Shown here: piece by piece, positions 1-9,690 of the stretch
Position numbering within the stretch: the stretch's first letter is position 1
Layout of the letters: the number at the start of each line of letters is the position of its first letter
DNA from: Apricaphanius iberus
Lineage: Eukaryota; Chordata; Actinopteri; Cyprinodontiformes; Aphaniidae
DNA: 64,000 nucleotides
Assembly (NCBI GenBank): GCA_028564705.1
Contig: JAPXFQ010002722.1
Coordinates: forward strand, 806,001 to 870,000
Direction: 5' to 3'
Program-made: the position numbers and the translations under genes
The notes under the pieces: model-generated
The model's input: only the letters and a program-made list of their open reading frames with translations
Told to the model about the DNA's origin: nothing
Databases searched by the model: none

Positions 1-1
1 T

Positions 2-489
2 ATTAAAGGTGTAAACTGCAAAAATATAGAACATAAAATTAGTCTGTATACAGATGAAGTATTACTTTTTCTACAGCATTATAAAACCTCCCTCTGTCAG
101 GTAATCAAGTTGGTAAAATCTTGTTCAAGAGTTTCAGATTATTCCATTTTTTTTTTAATCAATAGTTCTTACAATCAATTGTTCTTTCCAGAGTCCCATT
201 GCTATACAACTACAGTCAGGAAATATTGTACAGTTAGGGATCAATGTCTCACCGGATTTATCAAAGTTAAACTATATCCCACTTTTAAAAAAAAGTGGAA
301 GATGATTTGGCTAGATGGAAATATCTACCCATATCTCTTATGGGAAGAGTAGCTACAATAACATTATGGTTTTGCCTAGAATCAATTATTTATTCTCAAT
401 GATCCCAAGCAAACGATTACCTGATTGGTTTAGATCGCTGGAGTCTTCTGTTTCTAAATTTCTTTGGAAAGATAAACCCCATGTATATG
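2..489 (+). pseudogene. L1-clade LINE reverse transcriptase relic, part 1
   Basis: Read from base 2, the sequence gives KISLYTDEVLLFL, the degenerate YADD box of an L1-type reverse transcriptase, then TSLCQVIKLVKSCSRVSDYS. After frame shifts it continues with DLARWKYLPISLMGRVATI, MVLPRINYLFSMIPSKRLPD and WFRSLESSVSKFLWKDKP. That order (YADD, WK.LPISLMGR, LPR..YLF, FLWKDKP) is diagnostic of the L1/Tx1 clade. Several frame shifts and the altered active-site box make it dead. It starts before the window, is broken at 490 by a hAT element, and resumes at 2301 and 3476. Confidence 0.85.
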
Positions 490-1289
490 CAGTGTTTGGT
501 AGTAACGGAATACATGAGCCGACGGTACATATTTAGAATACCAATTATCAGAAACTGTATTCCGTTACACTTACTATTTTTAAACATGGTATTCAGAAAA
601 CCTTTACTTTCGTAATGCCACTGGAATACTTGTGTGTTTTCCACTTTCCACCTGAAAGATGGACATATACATTTTGGGAAATGTGTGTCTTCGCGTTGTG
701 TAGACTATCCCGTAATACCCCTAAACAACATGCAGGAAAACATAGAAATTCGATGGCCGAAATACTCCTGACCTGCAAACGCCAGCTCTGGGGGCCACAA
801 CCGCAGCCAAATAAACCTACCAGCAGTGAAGGAAATTATGAATTCAATGACACTCTCTCACAGTTCATTTTTTTCAAGTGATGCTAGATTTCATTCGAGT
901 TTTCCTGATATAAGCCATGGTGGTTAAAAACGGGGGAAAATATTAAATCTGGCATCACTAGTCATAGAGTCGCACCGCAATGCGTCTGATGTTAAACTGC
1001 AAAACATGTAGGCGAACTCCAGTGATTGGTGGAGTAGCTGTAATTTGGTATCAATTAATGAAGCGGCATATTCATATTACCACCTAAAATATTTTTTGCA
1101 AAGGTTGATGATTGAGGTGGGAAAATTCTTACATTTTTGTATAAACCTTTGCTGGCAGGTCTCAAGAAGCTACGCCGCACATCGACAATGTCAACAGCAA
1201 ACTTGAAAGATAAAGCATCCGGCTGGCCAGGTTTTCAAGCTATGTGAAAGTCACAAAAAAATTAAAAGACTATGCAACGATGTAAAAAA

Positions 1290-1550
1290 AAAAAAAATTT
1301 CCTCAACTCAAGCCTCAACTCTAACAATGTTTAAATCCAGGGTGAAAACAGTTCTTTTTACCTGTGCATATGACAATTGAAAGTATTTTATCTGCACTCT
1401 TGCTTTTTATTGTAATTAAGGTTTTTTTAAGTTGTTAATATGTTTTTTTTCTGTTTATCTGTTTTCTTAATTTATGCAACTGTGAAGCACTTTGAATTGC
1501 ATTGTGTATGAATTGTGCTCTACAAATAAACTTGCCTTGCTTTTTGTTTT
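1290..1550 (+). mobile_element. L2/Rex1-type LINE 3' end inside the hAT element
   Basis: The start encodes a remnant TFKSRVKTVLFTCAYD, like the C-terminal FKSRLKTHLF motif of L2-type LINEs. It is followed by the 3' untranslated signature GTGAAGCACTTTGAATTGC and the tail AAATAAACTTGCCTTGC. It is strongly 5'-truncated. Confidence 0.65.
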
Positions 1551-1691
1551 TTGTCCATTATTTGACAAGGCCTATAACAGGTGTCTGTTGTATCTGACAT
1601 GATGCTAGCTTAATTATGTTGTTGTGATGGGTTTCCCAGAAATTATGACTACAAGGATAAAAGCTTTGTATTTGGAGTGCAATGACGGTCA

Positions 1692-1816
1692 GTTTACATC
1701 CATCCATCCATTTTCTGAACCGCTTAGTCCTCAAGGGGTCGCGGGGGGGCTGGTGCCTATCTCCAGCTGTCAACTGGCGAGAGGCGGGGTACACCCTGGA
1801 CAGGTCGCCAGTCAAT
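1692..1816 (+). repeat. Dispersed fish repeat (CATCCATCC family), partial copy
   Basis: Begins CATCCATCCATTTTCTGAAC and runs through GGTCGCGGGGGGGCTGGTGC to GTACACCCTGGACAGGTCGC. A longer copy lies at 40139-40505, a reversed fragment near 7320 and a decayed one near 44605. It looks like the tail of an RTE-type retroposon; the class is not certain. Confidence 0.7.
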
Positions 1817-2341
1817 CACAGGGTCAGTTTACAATACTTTGCATATTTATAACAGAAAGTCACAAATAGCCTAATTGGCTGTGGCTGCAAAATAATTAAA
1901 CTTCATTTAAAATGACTAAATATAAAATCTAATAAAATGTAAAGAGATATTACTACTAAAAACCAGTTTGTTTGTTTGTTAGGTTGGTTTTGGTCGCTGA
2001 GAGGTAGCAGTGTTATGCCAAAAATAATTAAATCCTTTTTTTTTTTTTTTTTTAAGTCAGTACCTAATTTTTAGTATTAATATGCCCTCTGTTTTCTAGC
2101 CGGAGTAGCTACCAGCACATTTTGTGACATTTAATATACTTTAATGCTGTTTTTAAGGGGAAGTATTCCAAGTGTTTAGAAGACAGTACCATGATTCACC
2201 AAACTAATGGAATACGTTACAAAATACATTTTAAAGCAGGTATTCAGTATTCTGTAACTAAATACATTTACAAAGTATTCTCCCCAACACTGTGTATATG
2301 CTTGACAAAACTGCAGAATTCCAAACATACAGTAAAGGAGG

Positions 2342-3475
2342 TCTAGGGCGCTTTCACATGGTACGGGAGTCCGTACTCGGGTACGGTATTTGGTCAAAAT
2401 CCACTTATTTCGTACCATGTGAACACAGACTGTACCGTGCCAGAATACGGCCAGAGAGACCTGCCTTGGAGGTAGTATCCGAGTCCAGGTACGAGCGGCC
2501 ACGTACCATGTGAACACAACCCGTACTCTGGCCGTACTCAAGACAATAGACGCGCTCCATGCGGAAATGACGACACCGCCGGCCGAAATTACAGAATCAC
2601 CTCGCGACCATACAAATACCACAACAACGCGATTCAAGCATCCCACAGCAACACAGCAGGTTACAAAACGGCGGGTTTACTACAACACTCACCCTGTAGA
2701 TGGCTTCAGGTAGCAGCTGACCAGTATCAAATCAAATCAAACTTTATTTATAAAGCGCTTTTAAAACAAAGAAAGTTACTCAAAGTGCTTTACAGATTTA
2801 AAATAACCCCACAACCCCCCCCCCTTCAAAAATAAAATCATCAGTGCAAATACAACCCCCTCCCAACCCAACCCATCAGCCATACTCACTCACACACACA
2901 CTTAGAAGCTACAAAAAGTGGGCTGAGTACAGATGAGCCAGGAAATGCCATCATGGGAGCCATCTGCATCAGCAGCAGCAGATCAACAGCAGCAGCCAAG
3001 GCTCCGACCCAGAGCGCCCAGAGGAGGGAGGGCTGGTACCCCCACCTCCACCCAAGCGCTACCTGGGGGGCACCCAGGCAGCCAAAGCCGACCACCACCC
3101 CCGATGCAGGGGGCTCCCCAGAGAGGAAACACTGGCAAGAAAGATTAAAATACATTAAAATATAAAGTTAATAAAATATAAAGTATATAAAGTATAAAAC
3201 AATAAGTGTAAAACAAATAATAAAAATGCAAAGCAGATTAATAAATAGACCAGTTTGTTTACATTCTAGGCTGTCGCTCGTTTTATGACGTCGGTACTTC
3301 TCACTCCCTTGTTTGTTGGAGAACTAAGACTTATTTGTATGCCGCCACCTGCTGTTTATTTGTAGTAAAGGACTGGATCGCAATACGGGCAGAGATCCGT
3401 GCCATGTGAACAGAAAAAATTAGCATTTTCTCTGGCCGTTTTCTGGTACGGCCACACATGTGAAAACGGCCCTAG
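2342..3475. mobile_element. Second DNA transposon in the L1 relic, split by an L2 insertion
   Basis: The ends are GGGCGCTTTCACATG and, reversed, GGGCCGTTTTCACATG. The L1 reading GGTCTAGAC is interrupted exactly here, giving a short duplication of TA, CTA or CTAG (ambiguous because the site is palindromic). The motif GTACCATGTGAACAC recurs near both ends (2412, 2504, reversed at 2353, and variants at 3400 and 3455), like transposase-binding subterminal repeats. No transposase is visible. The interior is interrupted by the L2 fragment at 2726-3247. The superfamily is unassigned. Confidence 0.75.
2726..3247 (-). mobile_element. 5'-truncated L2 LINE 3' end, antisense
   Basis: This is the reverse complement of the 3' end of the L2 copy at about 5007-5533, near-identical by eye. 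It begins with the tail repeat (TCAAA)n and TTTATAAAGCGCTTTTAAAA, and ends in the AT-rich stretch at 3150-3247. It is flanked by the 7-bp duplication GACCAGT (2719-2725 and 3248-3254), so this is a distinct retrotransposition event into the DNA transposon. Apparent small open frames inside are L2 untranslated sequence. Confidence 0.85.
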
Positions 3476-3870
3476 ACTTACCGGCTTTTATCACTATGTC
3501 TTAGACAACAGGCTCCAATACATCTCAAGATGGTTAAAACATAGCTATCTCAATGAGTCATGGATAGATGTAGAACAGACACTATGCAATAAGATCAAAC
3601 TTTCAGACTTACCATTTATTAGCTCAAATATGAAATAATATGAATGCTTTAAAATATTTGGTATTATCTGCTGTCTGACAGCTTGGTGGGAATTTCTAAA
3701 AAGTGAGTCCTCACTAGTCCCATGCAGATGTACACCCATCTGGGAAAACCCTGACATCTTGCAAAAAAAAATGTATGATACATTTTCCAGACTGGAGTTG
3801 TAGGGGGAATGAATACCTGGAACACATATTTGATGGAATATATTTTATACTGTGTAATAGTAACACATTT
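3476..3870 (+). pseudogene. L1-clade LINE relic, resumed part
   Basis: The L1 frame interrupted at 490 resumes for 2301-2341 (KTAEFQTYSKGGL, equivalent to the family motif KGGLGLP) and then here: DLPAF, HHYVLDNRLQYISRWLKHSY, ESWIDVEQTL and IKLSDLPFI, then PIWENPDILQKKMYDTF. These are the conserved C-terminal motifs of L1/Tx1 ORF2 after the reverse transcriptase. Stops and frame shifts are frequent. Confidence 0.75.
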
Positions 3871-6374
3871 AGGCTTGGGCGGTATACCGATCCATACCGA
3901 AAAGCGGTGTTATTTTTTGTTGTTGTTATGATATGAATTTTTAATATACCACTATACCGCTGAATACCTACATCACAGACAGGACTTTTACGGTAAGTTT
4001 AGATACCTGTTCCTCTAAGGTCCATAAGATCACTTGTGGTGTTCCCCAGGGTTCAGTTTTAGGCCCAGTGCTTTTTAACCTGTATATGCTCCCTCTTGGC
4101 AGTGTTATCAGGAGACATGGAGTTAACTTTCACAGTTATGCTGATGATACACAGTTGTACATCTCCATGTCTCCTGATGACACACGGCCAATAGATGCAC
4201 TTTTTAACTGCATTTTAGACATTAAATCCTGGATGGCAGAAAACTTTCTCCAGCTCAACCAGGACAAAACTGAGGTTTTAGTTTAGGTTTTCAGTTATCC
4301 TGAGGCTCAGAGAGAAAAACTTTTACCAAAACTACAATCATTGTCTTTTAATTCTTCTTTACAGGTGAAGAACCTGGGTGTGATTTTTTGCCAGAGTCCG
4401 CCCCATTGCCAGAGTCCGCCTCATTCTCTCTCGGGCCAATACGGAGACGCTAATGCATGCTTTTATCACCAGTAGAATTGATCATTGTAATGCCCTGCTT
4501 TCTGGTCTTCCCAAAAAGACTACCTCAGGTTTACAGCTTTTACAGAATTCAGCAGCTCGTGTCCTGATGAAGACTAGGAGGTGGGAGCACATTACACCGG
4601 TCTTAGAATCACTGCATTGGCTCCCCGTATGTTTTAGGATCGATTTTAAGGTTCTTTTAATGGTTTTTAAGTGTCTTAATGGTCTTGGGCCTTCTTATCT
4701 GTCAGAAATGCTTTTACCGTATGAACCCTCACGGTCTCTGCGCTCCTCTGGCAGCCGTCTCCTTGTCATTCCCAAAGTCAGGACACAGACTCATGGTGAG
4801 GCGTCTTTCCATTATTATGGCCCTCACCTCTGGAACAGGCTGCCAGAGGATCTCAGGGCCGCAGAGAACGTTCATGTTTTTAAGAGCAGGCTCAAGACTC
4901 ACCTTTTTAGCTTAGCCTTTAACTAATTACTATTTATTAATGTATTTTTAACCGATCAGCATGTTTTACCTGATTTAATTTTTAGTTAAGCTTTTAACTG
5001 TTTATTTATTAATCTGCTTTGCATTTTTATTATTTGTTTTACACTTATTGTTTTATAATTTATATACTTTATATCTTATTCACTCTATATTTTAATGTAT
5101 TTTAATTTTTCTTGCCAGTGTTTCCTCTCTGGGGGGGCCCCCTGCATCGGGGGCGGTGGTCGGCTGTGGCTGCCTGGGTGCCCCCCAGGTAGCGCTTGGG
5201 TGGAAGTGGGGGTACCAGCCCTCCCTCCTCTGGGCGCTCTGGGTCGGAGCCTTGGCTGCTGCTGTTGATCTGCTGCTGCTGATGCAGATGGCTCCCATGA
5301 TGGCATTTCCTGGCTCATCTGTACTCAGCCCGCTTTTTGTAGCTTCTAAGTGTGTGTGTGAGTGAGTATGGCTGATGGGTTGGGTTGGGAGGGGGTTGTA
5401 TTTGCACTGATGATTTTATTTTTGAAGGGGGGGGTTGTGGGGTTATTTTAAATCTGTAAAGCACTTTGAGTAACTTTCTTTGTTTGAAAAGCGCTTTATA
5501 AATAAAGTTTGATTTGATTTGATTTGATTTGAATAGCTCAGACAACTTCTGGAAAGTTAAATGTGGGGAAGTGTTTCAACGGAGAGCGATTTCACTGCTA
5601 CATGCTCTTCACGAAAGAGTGAAAAGTAACGTTTTTAACTAGGTACAGCTGCTGGTAGGAGCTATAAGAGCAGGGCACACAATGCTGAAGAAGTAATTAC
5701 AAAAAGAGGAGTCATGTCTGTAGTTTAGAAGTTTATCAGCTTTTAAAGGTCAGATGTAAACTGAACATCATATCTTTTACAAGCGCTATTGCGAATAACC
5801 AGTAGGGAGAGTGTTGAGCGCTATTTGGAACACGCAATGGCGGCAAAACCAGTAGGAAACAAATCAAAAATAGCGGTAAATATGTTTTACATATCATCTA
5901 CGGTACTTCTGTCGTCTTTTTTATGTTGTTATCTGAATATTAACCAGCTAATAATATACTACGGTCGCCATGTTTATTTTACATCTTCTATGGCACTATT
6001 CAGTCTGAGTCTGTACTCTGCCCCCTAGCGGGATTCTTCAGTACTACATACAAAGCCAGTACAAGTTACAATTTACTGCTTGCGTCAACATGAGGTTAAG
6101 AAACAAGTATACATTCATCCTTAGAACATCAAGAATGTCTCCTAGAATCATAATCATTTTAAATATTTTTACATAATTCACCTGTGTCTGGAAAAAACAT
6201 GATGCAGTCCATATGACAGTAAAATGGGCTATTTAAAGCACATTTTTATATTAATTCTTATAAAATAATGTGGATACGACTGGTCTTGTATGGAAAAAAA
6301 TAAATAAATATCATAATACCGATATGTTTTTTAAAAAAATACTGTGAAAATTGTGCCATACCATCCAGCCCAGT
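3871..6374. mobile_element. TIR DNA element with GGTATACCG ends, carrying an L2 copy
   Basis: The left end is AGGCTTGGGCGGTATACCG and the right end, reversed, is ACTGGGCTGGATGGTATGG. Such GGGCGGTATACCG ends are common in non-autonomous hAT-like elements of fish. Own sequence remains at 3871-3985 and 5536-6374; the middle is the L2 copy. I could not resolve a target duplication. The open stretch at 5789-6028 has no recognisable product. Confidence 0.55.
3985..5533 (+). mobile_element. L2-clade LINE, 3' portion with reverse transcriptase remnant
   Basis: At 4038-4286 it encodes [28 protein letters not shown] and [17 protein letters not shown], reverse transcriptase blocks of L2/CR1-type LINEs with an intact YADD box. 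A deletion and frame break follow. Then 4453-4923 encodes RIDHCNALLSGLPKK, LQNSAARVLM, LHWLPV and NRLPEDLRAAENVHVFKSRL, the L2 C-terminal region. The 3' end has GCGCTTTATAAATAAAGTTT and the tail (TTTGA)n. It lacks ORF1 and the endonuclease, so it is 5'-truncated and inactive. Positions 4390-4425 carry a short tandem duplication. Confidence 0.88.
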
Positions 6375-7300
6375 ACAGAAAATAATCTCTTTTGTATTGT
6401 CAATTCACACTCCTACCTCTTCTGTATCTCTTCTTCATCTTCTGTCTTTCTTCTCTTTTGTTTTCTTGTTTCCATATCCATAACTTCAAGAAATTAAACC
6501 CACAGCAATATTTAATAAAGATTTTTCACACATATATCAAGTGAAGTACTTAGCAAAAGCTGTAATGCTCTGTTTGAGAAAGTAATTATGTTGGGCTTCT
6601 ACTTTGTACTCAGACACCAATTCAGAGTACCACACTGCCAGACAGTGAGGTTTTTTGGAACCATGGTTCTGTTTGGAACCCACGAGTTGACGTCTTAAGA
6701 ACTGCCTTAGAAAAGTTTGGGTGTCATCAAAGCTTTCCTTTAAATCACAAAACTGGAGCCTTGAAGTTGTTCAGCTGTACTTCAAAGTTTTGAAAAGTCA
6801 GAACAAAAGGGGAGTTAACCAGTGGAGAGTTTCTCTGTCCGACGGCAAAGCCAAGTGCTGAAAGACAATTGTAAAAAGTTCACCACCATCTCTATGGGCT
6901 TGGTCTATGATGTCATCAGAGATGTCATCATCGCTGAGGTGTTGGAGGTGAAGCTAGAAATGCTGGGAAATGCAGCCTGTAAAGTTCCTTTGGGGAAAAT
7001 GAGTTCCAACACAGTGATATAGAAATTATACCACAAGATCTACATGATTTTCTGTATTTTCCTTCAAACGGCCAATATTGCTCAAATATTAATACTAAAT
7101 TCAATATTTGTGTTTGATCTGATTTAAAAATAAATACCTCCTTTTTAAAAAAAATAAATACATATCTGGTTGTGATCTGAGGACTTAACACAGATTGAGG
7201 CCACAATCAAAGTTTTCTTCAGGCTTTGTTTCAAAAATATTCTTAACTTTTCCAGATTTTATTTCTTAAAAATTAAAACCATTAATTTATTTCATTGGTA
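6375..7300. other. Unassigned intergenic sequence
   Basis: No coding sequence recognised. The short open frame at 6822-7022 has no family resemblance that I can see. Confidence 0.5.
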
Positions 7301-7315
7301 TTTTGTGCTCCTGTG

Positions 7316-7375
7316 GTGGAGTGGCGACCTGTCCAGGGTGTAACCTGCTTCCCAGTGGATGACTGCTGGAGATAG
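7316..7375 (-). repeat. CATCCATCC-family fragment, reversed
   Basis: Contains GGCGACCTGTCCAGGGTGTA, then CTGCTGGAGATAG, the reverse complement of the core of the repeats at 1692 and 40139. Confidence 0.6.
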
Positions 7376-7419
7376 CCAAAAACATAATCCAGGGAGTCAT
7401 GTTTTACGCTTTCTAAATT

Positions 7420-7655
7420 GACTGAATTTATATAGCGCTTTTCTAGTCGTACTGACCACTCAAAGCACTTTACATTGAAGCCTCAATCACCCATTCACAC
7501 TCACATTCATACACCGATAGCCAACATGGCTCGGTAGGACAATGTTTTTGGGGGTTAAGTGCCTTGCCCAGGGGCACATCAACATGTGACTGGAGGAAGC
7601 TGGAATCGAACCTGAAAGCCAACTACTCTACCACTGAGCCACAGTCACCGGCATT
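7420..7655. repeat. Fish dispersed repeat (TTTATATAGCGCTTTT family)
   Basis: Starts ATTTATATAGCGCTTTTCTA, continues CACTCAAAGCACTTTACATT, CACCCATTCACACTCACATT and TGCCTTGCCCAGGGGCACA, and ends near ACCACTGAGCCACAG. Related copies lie at 32705-33000 and 49070-49220. It is a common teleost retroposon-like repeat, probably read from its 3' end. Confidence 0.7.
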
Positions 7656-8947
7656 TCTAAAACATTTCTAAAAAATTGCTTGTATATTTTAGCAGAAAAA
7701 TAGTTCACCTCAATACTTTGTTTTGTAACCTTGGTTGGCAATGACAGAGGTCAAGCGTTTCCTGTAGGTCTTCACCAGGTCAAGGGAGATTGTCAGTAAT
7801 CTTGAATTTATTCTATTTTCTAATAACTAATCTAATAGTTGATCTCTTTTCACCAACCTATTTTAGATTGGCTCATTCAAGTCTTGTGCACATGTAAAAT
7901 CTTGTCCCTCGTTGCCTCAGACAGCTCTCATCTTTGCTATGGCGGAGTTTAACGTCTGACTGTTTGAAGGAGTGGGCATAATGGTTATTTATAATATTTT
8001 ATTTTTTATTTATTTATTTATTTTTTTTCATTGATAAGTTCAAAAAGGTGTCATTAATACAGGTAATAAGTGGAACATATAAGCGCTTCTTAATAAAGAA
8101 GTAACAGGTCCGGGAGGTCTAGAATTCTTGTTTATTTTTAGGCACTAAATACATCATACATAATCTGAACCATGAAATAAATTATTTAAAAGTATTACCA
8201 CAGATTTTATAACATCCTGTCTCTCACAGCTGAAATTAACCTGTGATGAACATTACAGACCTCTCTAATGTTTTTAAATGGGACAATTTGAACAATCGGT
8301 TGCTGCCAAATACTTTATTGCCCCAATGTATGTATTACTTTTTTATTTCTATCCCATATATTTCTAGTAAAGTAGATTATGTGGGAAATGTGTGATACTG
8401 ATGTCCTGAAAATGTAAAGAAGCTAAAGGGGAATGATTACTTTTGTGTGGTACTTTAGTGTATATGGATTCCTTATAGTCCAAAATTATCTCTGCATACG
8501 TTAAACCATTTTTGCCTATGACATCTTTGGTAAAGAAAATAATATATTAATTTTGATTTTCCACTGACTAGTATTCAAAATATAAATTCTTGTTTTATCC
8601 TTTGCTTTTTGTTAAATATGTTTTCCTGGTGTGGCAGTACTAGTAATGTTTTAAAACAACGTGTGACTAGATAAGTGAAACTATATTCCTCTATTTTATA
8701 CATTTGATCTCACAATTTCTTACATAGTCTACAGTTACATCATGCTAGCAAAACACTTTAAAAAAAAATCAAAAGCACTGTCAGTGGATGAGAAGAGAAA
8801 GCACTTTTTTATGTTAAGGAAATACTGTTTTGGCAAATGAAGCCAATAAAATAGTGCGTCTCCTTTACAATAACAAGGGAAGTACAACAAAGCTGATATT
8901 TAGATCATTTACACGCGTAGATTCCCAAATTCTTTTGAAAAAAAAGA

Positions 8948-9690
8948 ATCCCTTATCTACACCTATCTGGATAAGTGTGTTTTAAAGCACATTCATAGAT
9001 TAACCAAACCGTTAGGGGGAAGTATTTCTCCCAAATTGTATCCCCTCAGAGTAACTTTATACTCCCTAACTTCTGCATACAACACTGATAGAGCTTGTAA
9101 AAACAAGTGAGGGAAAAGCCGTTGGACAATTGATAATGCCAACAGAGCTCTGACGGTATTAATTATGTTTCTGGGTGTATAATCATGCACGGGCGTAAAA
9201 GAAATAGACTTATGTATTGTCTACACGTAGCCTGGTATCTCACAAAACAAATATATTTTCTACGGTTTGGCCTAACATTCACACGAAAATGCACCAAAAA
9301 CAATTACATCTAAAAAACTCTGGCCAAAGAAAAGATCTGCGTTTTCTCTGTTTTAAGCGTTTGCGTGTGACAGATGTAACCAAAGCTTTAGGTGCTGCTA
9401 CGTCACTGTCCCAAACAAACAATGCTCCAACATCACTTGTGCAACCCGTATTAACATTCAGAAATAGCATTTAAACCCTCAGGGCTGTGTTAGCATTATC
9501 AATTGTCCAGGCACTCTTCCCTCACTTGTTTTTACAAGGTCTATCACTGCTTTATGCAGAAGTTAGAGAGTATAAAGTTACATTGAATATGTCGGATTTG
9601 GGAAAACTACTGCCCCCTACAGGGTTGGAATGTCTATAAATGTGCTTAAAAACGCACTTATCGGGTCATGTGTGGATGAGGATTTTTTTT
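8948..9690. mobile_element. Fold-back element with ~235-bp inverted arms
   Basis: The arm at about 8948-9183 is repeated in reverse at about 9456-9690 with obvious similarity along its length: GATAAGTG.GTTTT.AAGCAC at the outer part, then TAACTTTATACTC.CTAAC, CTTGTAAAAACAAGTGAGGG and GGACAATTGATAATGC.AAC. The spacer of about 270 bp has no open frame that I recognise. Small open frames in the arms are by-products of the repeat. The element is non-autonomous, superfamily unknown. Confidence 0.8.

Larger units (their letters stand above)
490..2292. mobile_element. Non-autonomous hAT-family DNA transposon inserted in the L1 relic
   Basis: The left end is CAGTGTTTGGTAGTAACGG and the right end, reversed, is CAGTGTTGGGGAGAATAC. 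Both sides are flanked by the perfect 8-bp duplication TGTATATG (482-489 and 2293-2300). The CAGTG termini, the 8-bp duplication and subterminal GTAACGGAATAC-like motifs are typical of the hAT superfamily. No transposase frame is visible. The interior has later insertions: a LINE 3' end near 1.29-1.55 kb and a dispersed repeat near 1.70-1.82 kb. Confidence 0.85.

Noticed and set aside
2933..5318. Two open frames beginning MSQEMPSWEPSASAAADQQQ, one on each strand
   Set aside because: They lie in the untranslated 3' end of two inverted L2 copies; their similarity reflects the repeat, not a conserved protein.
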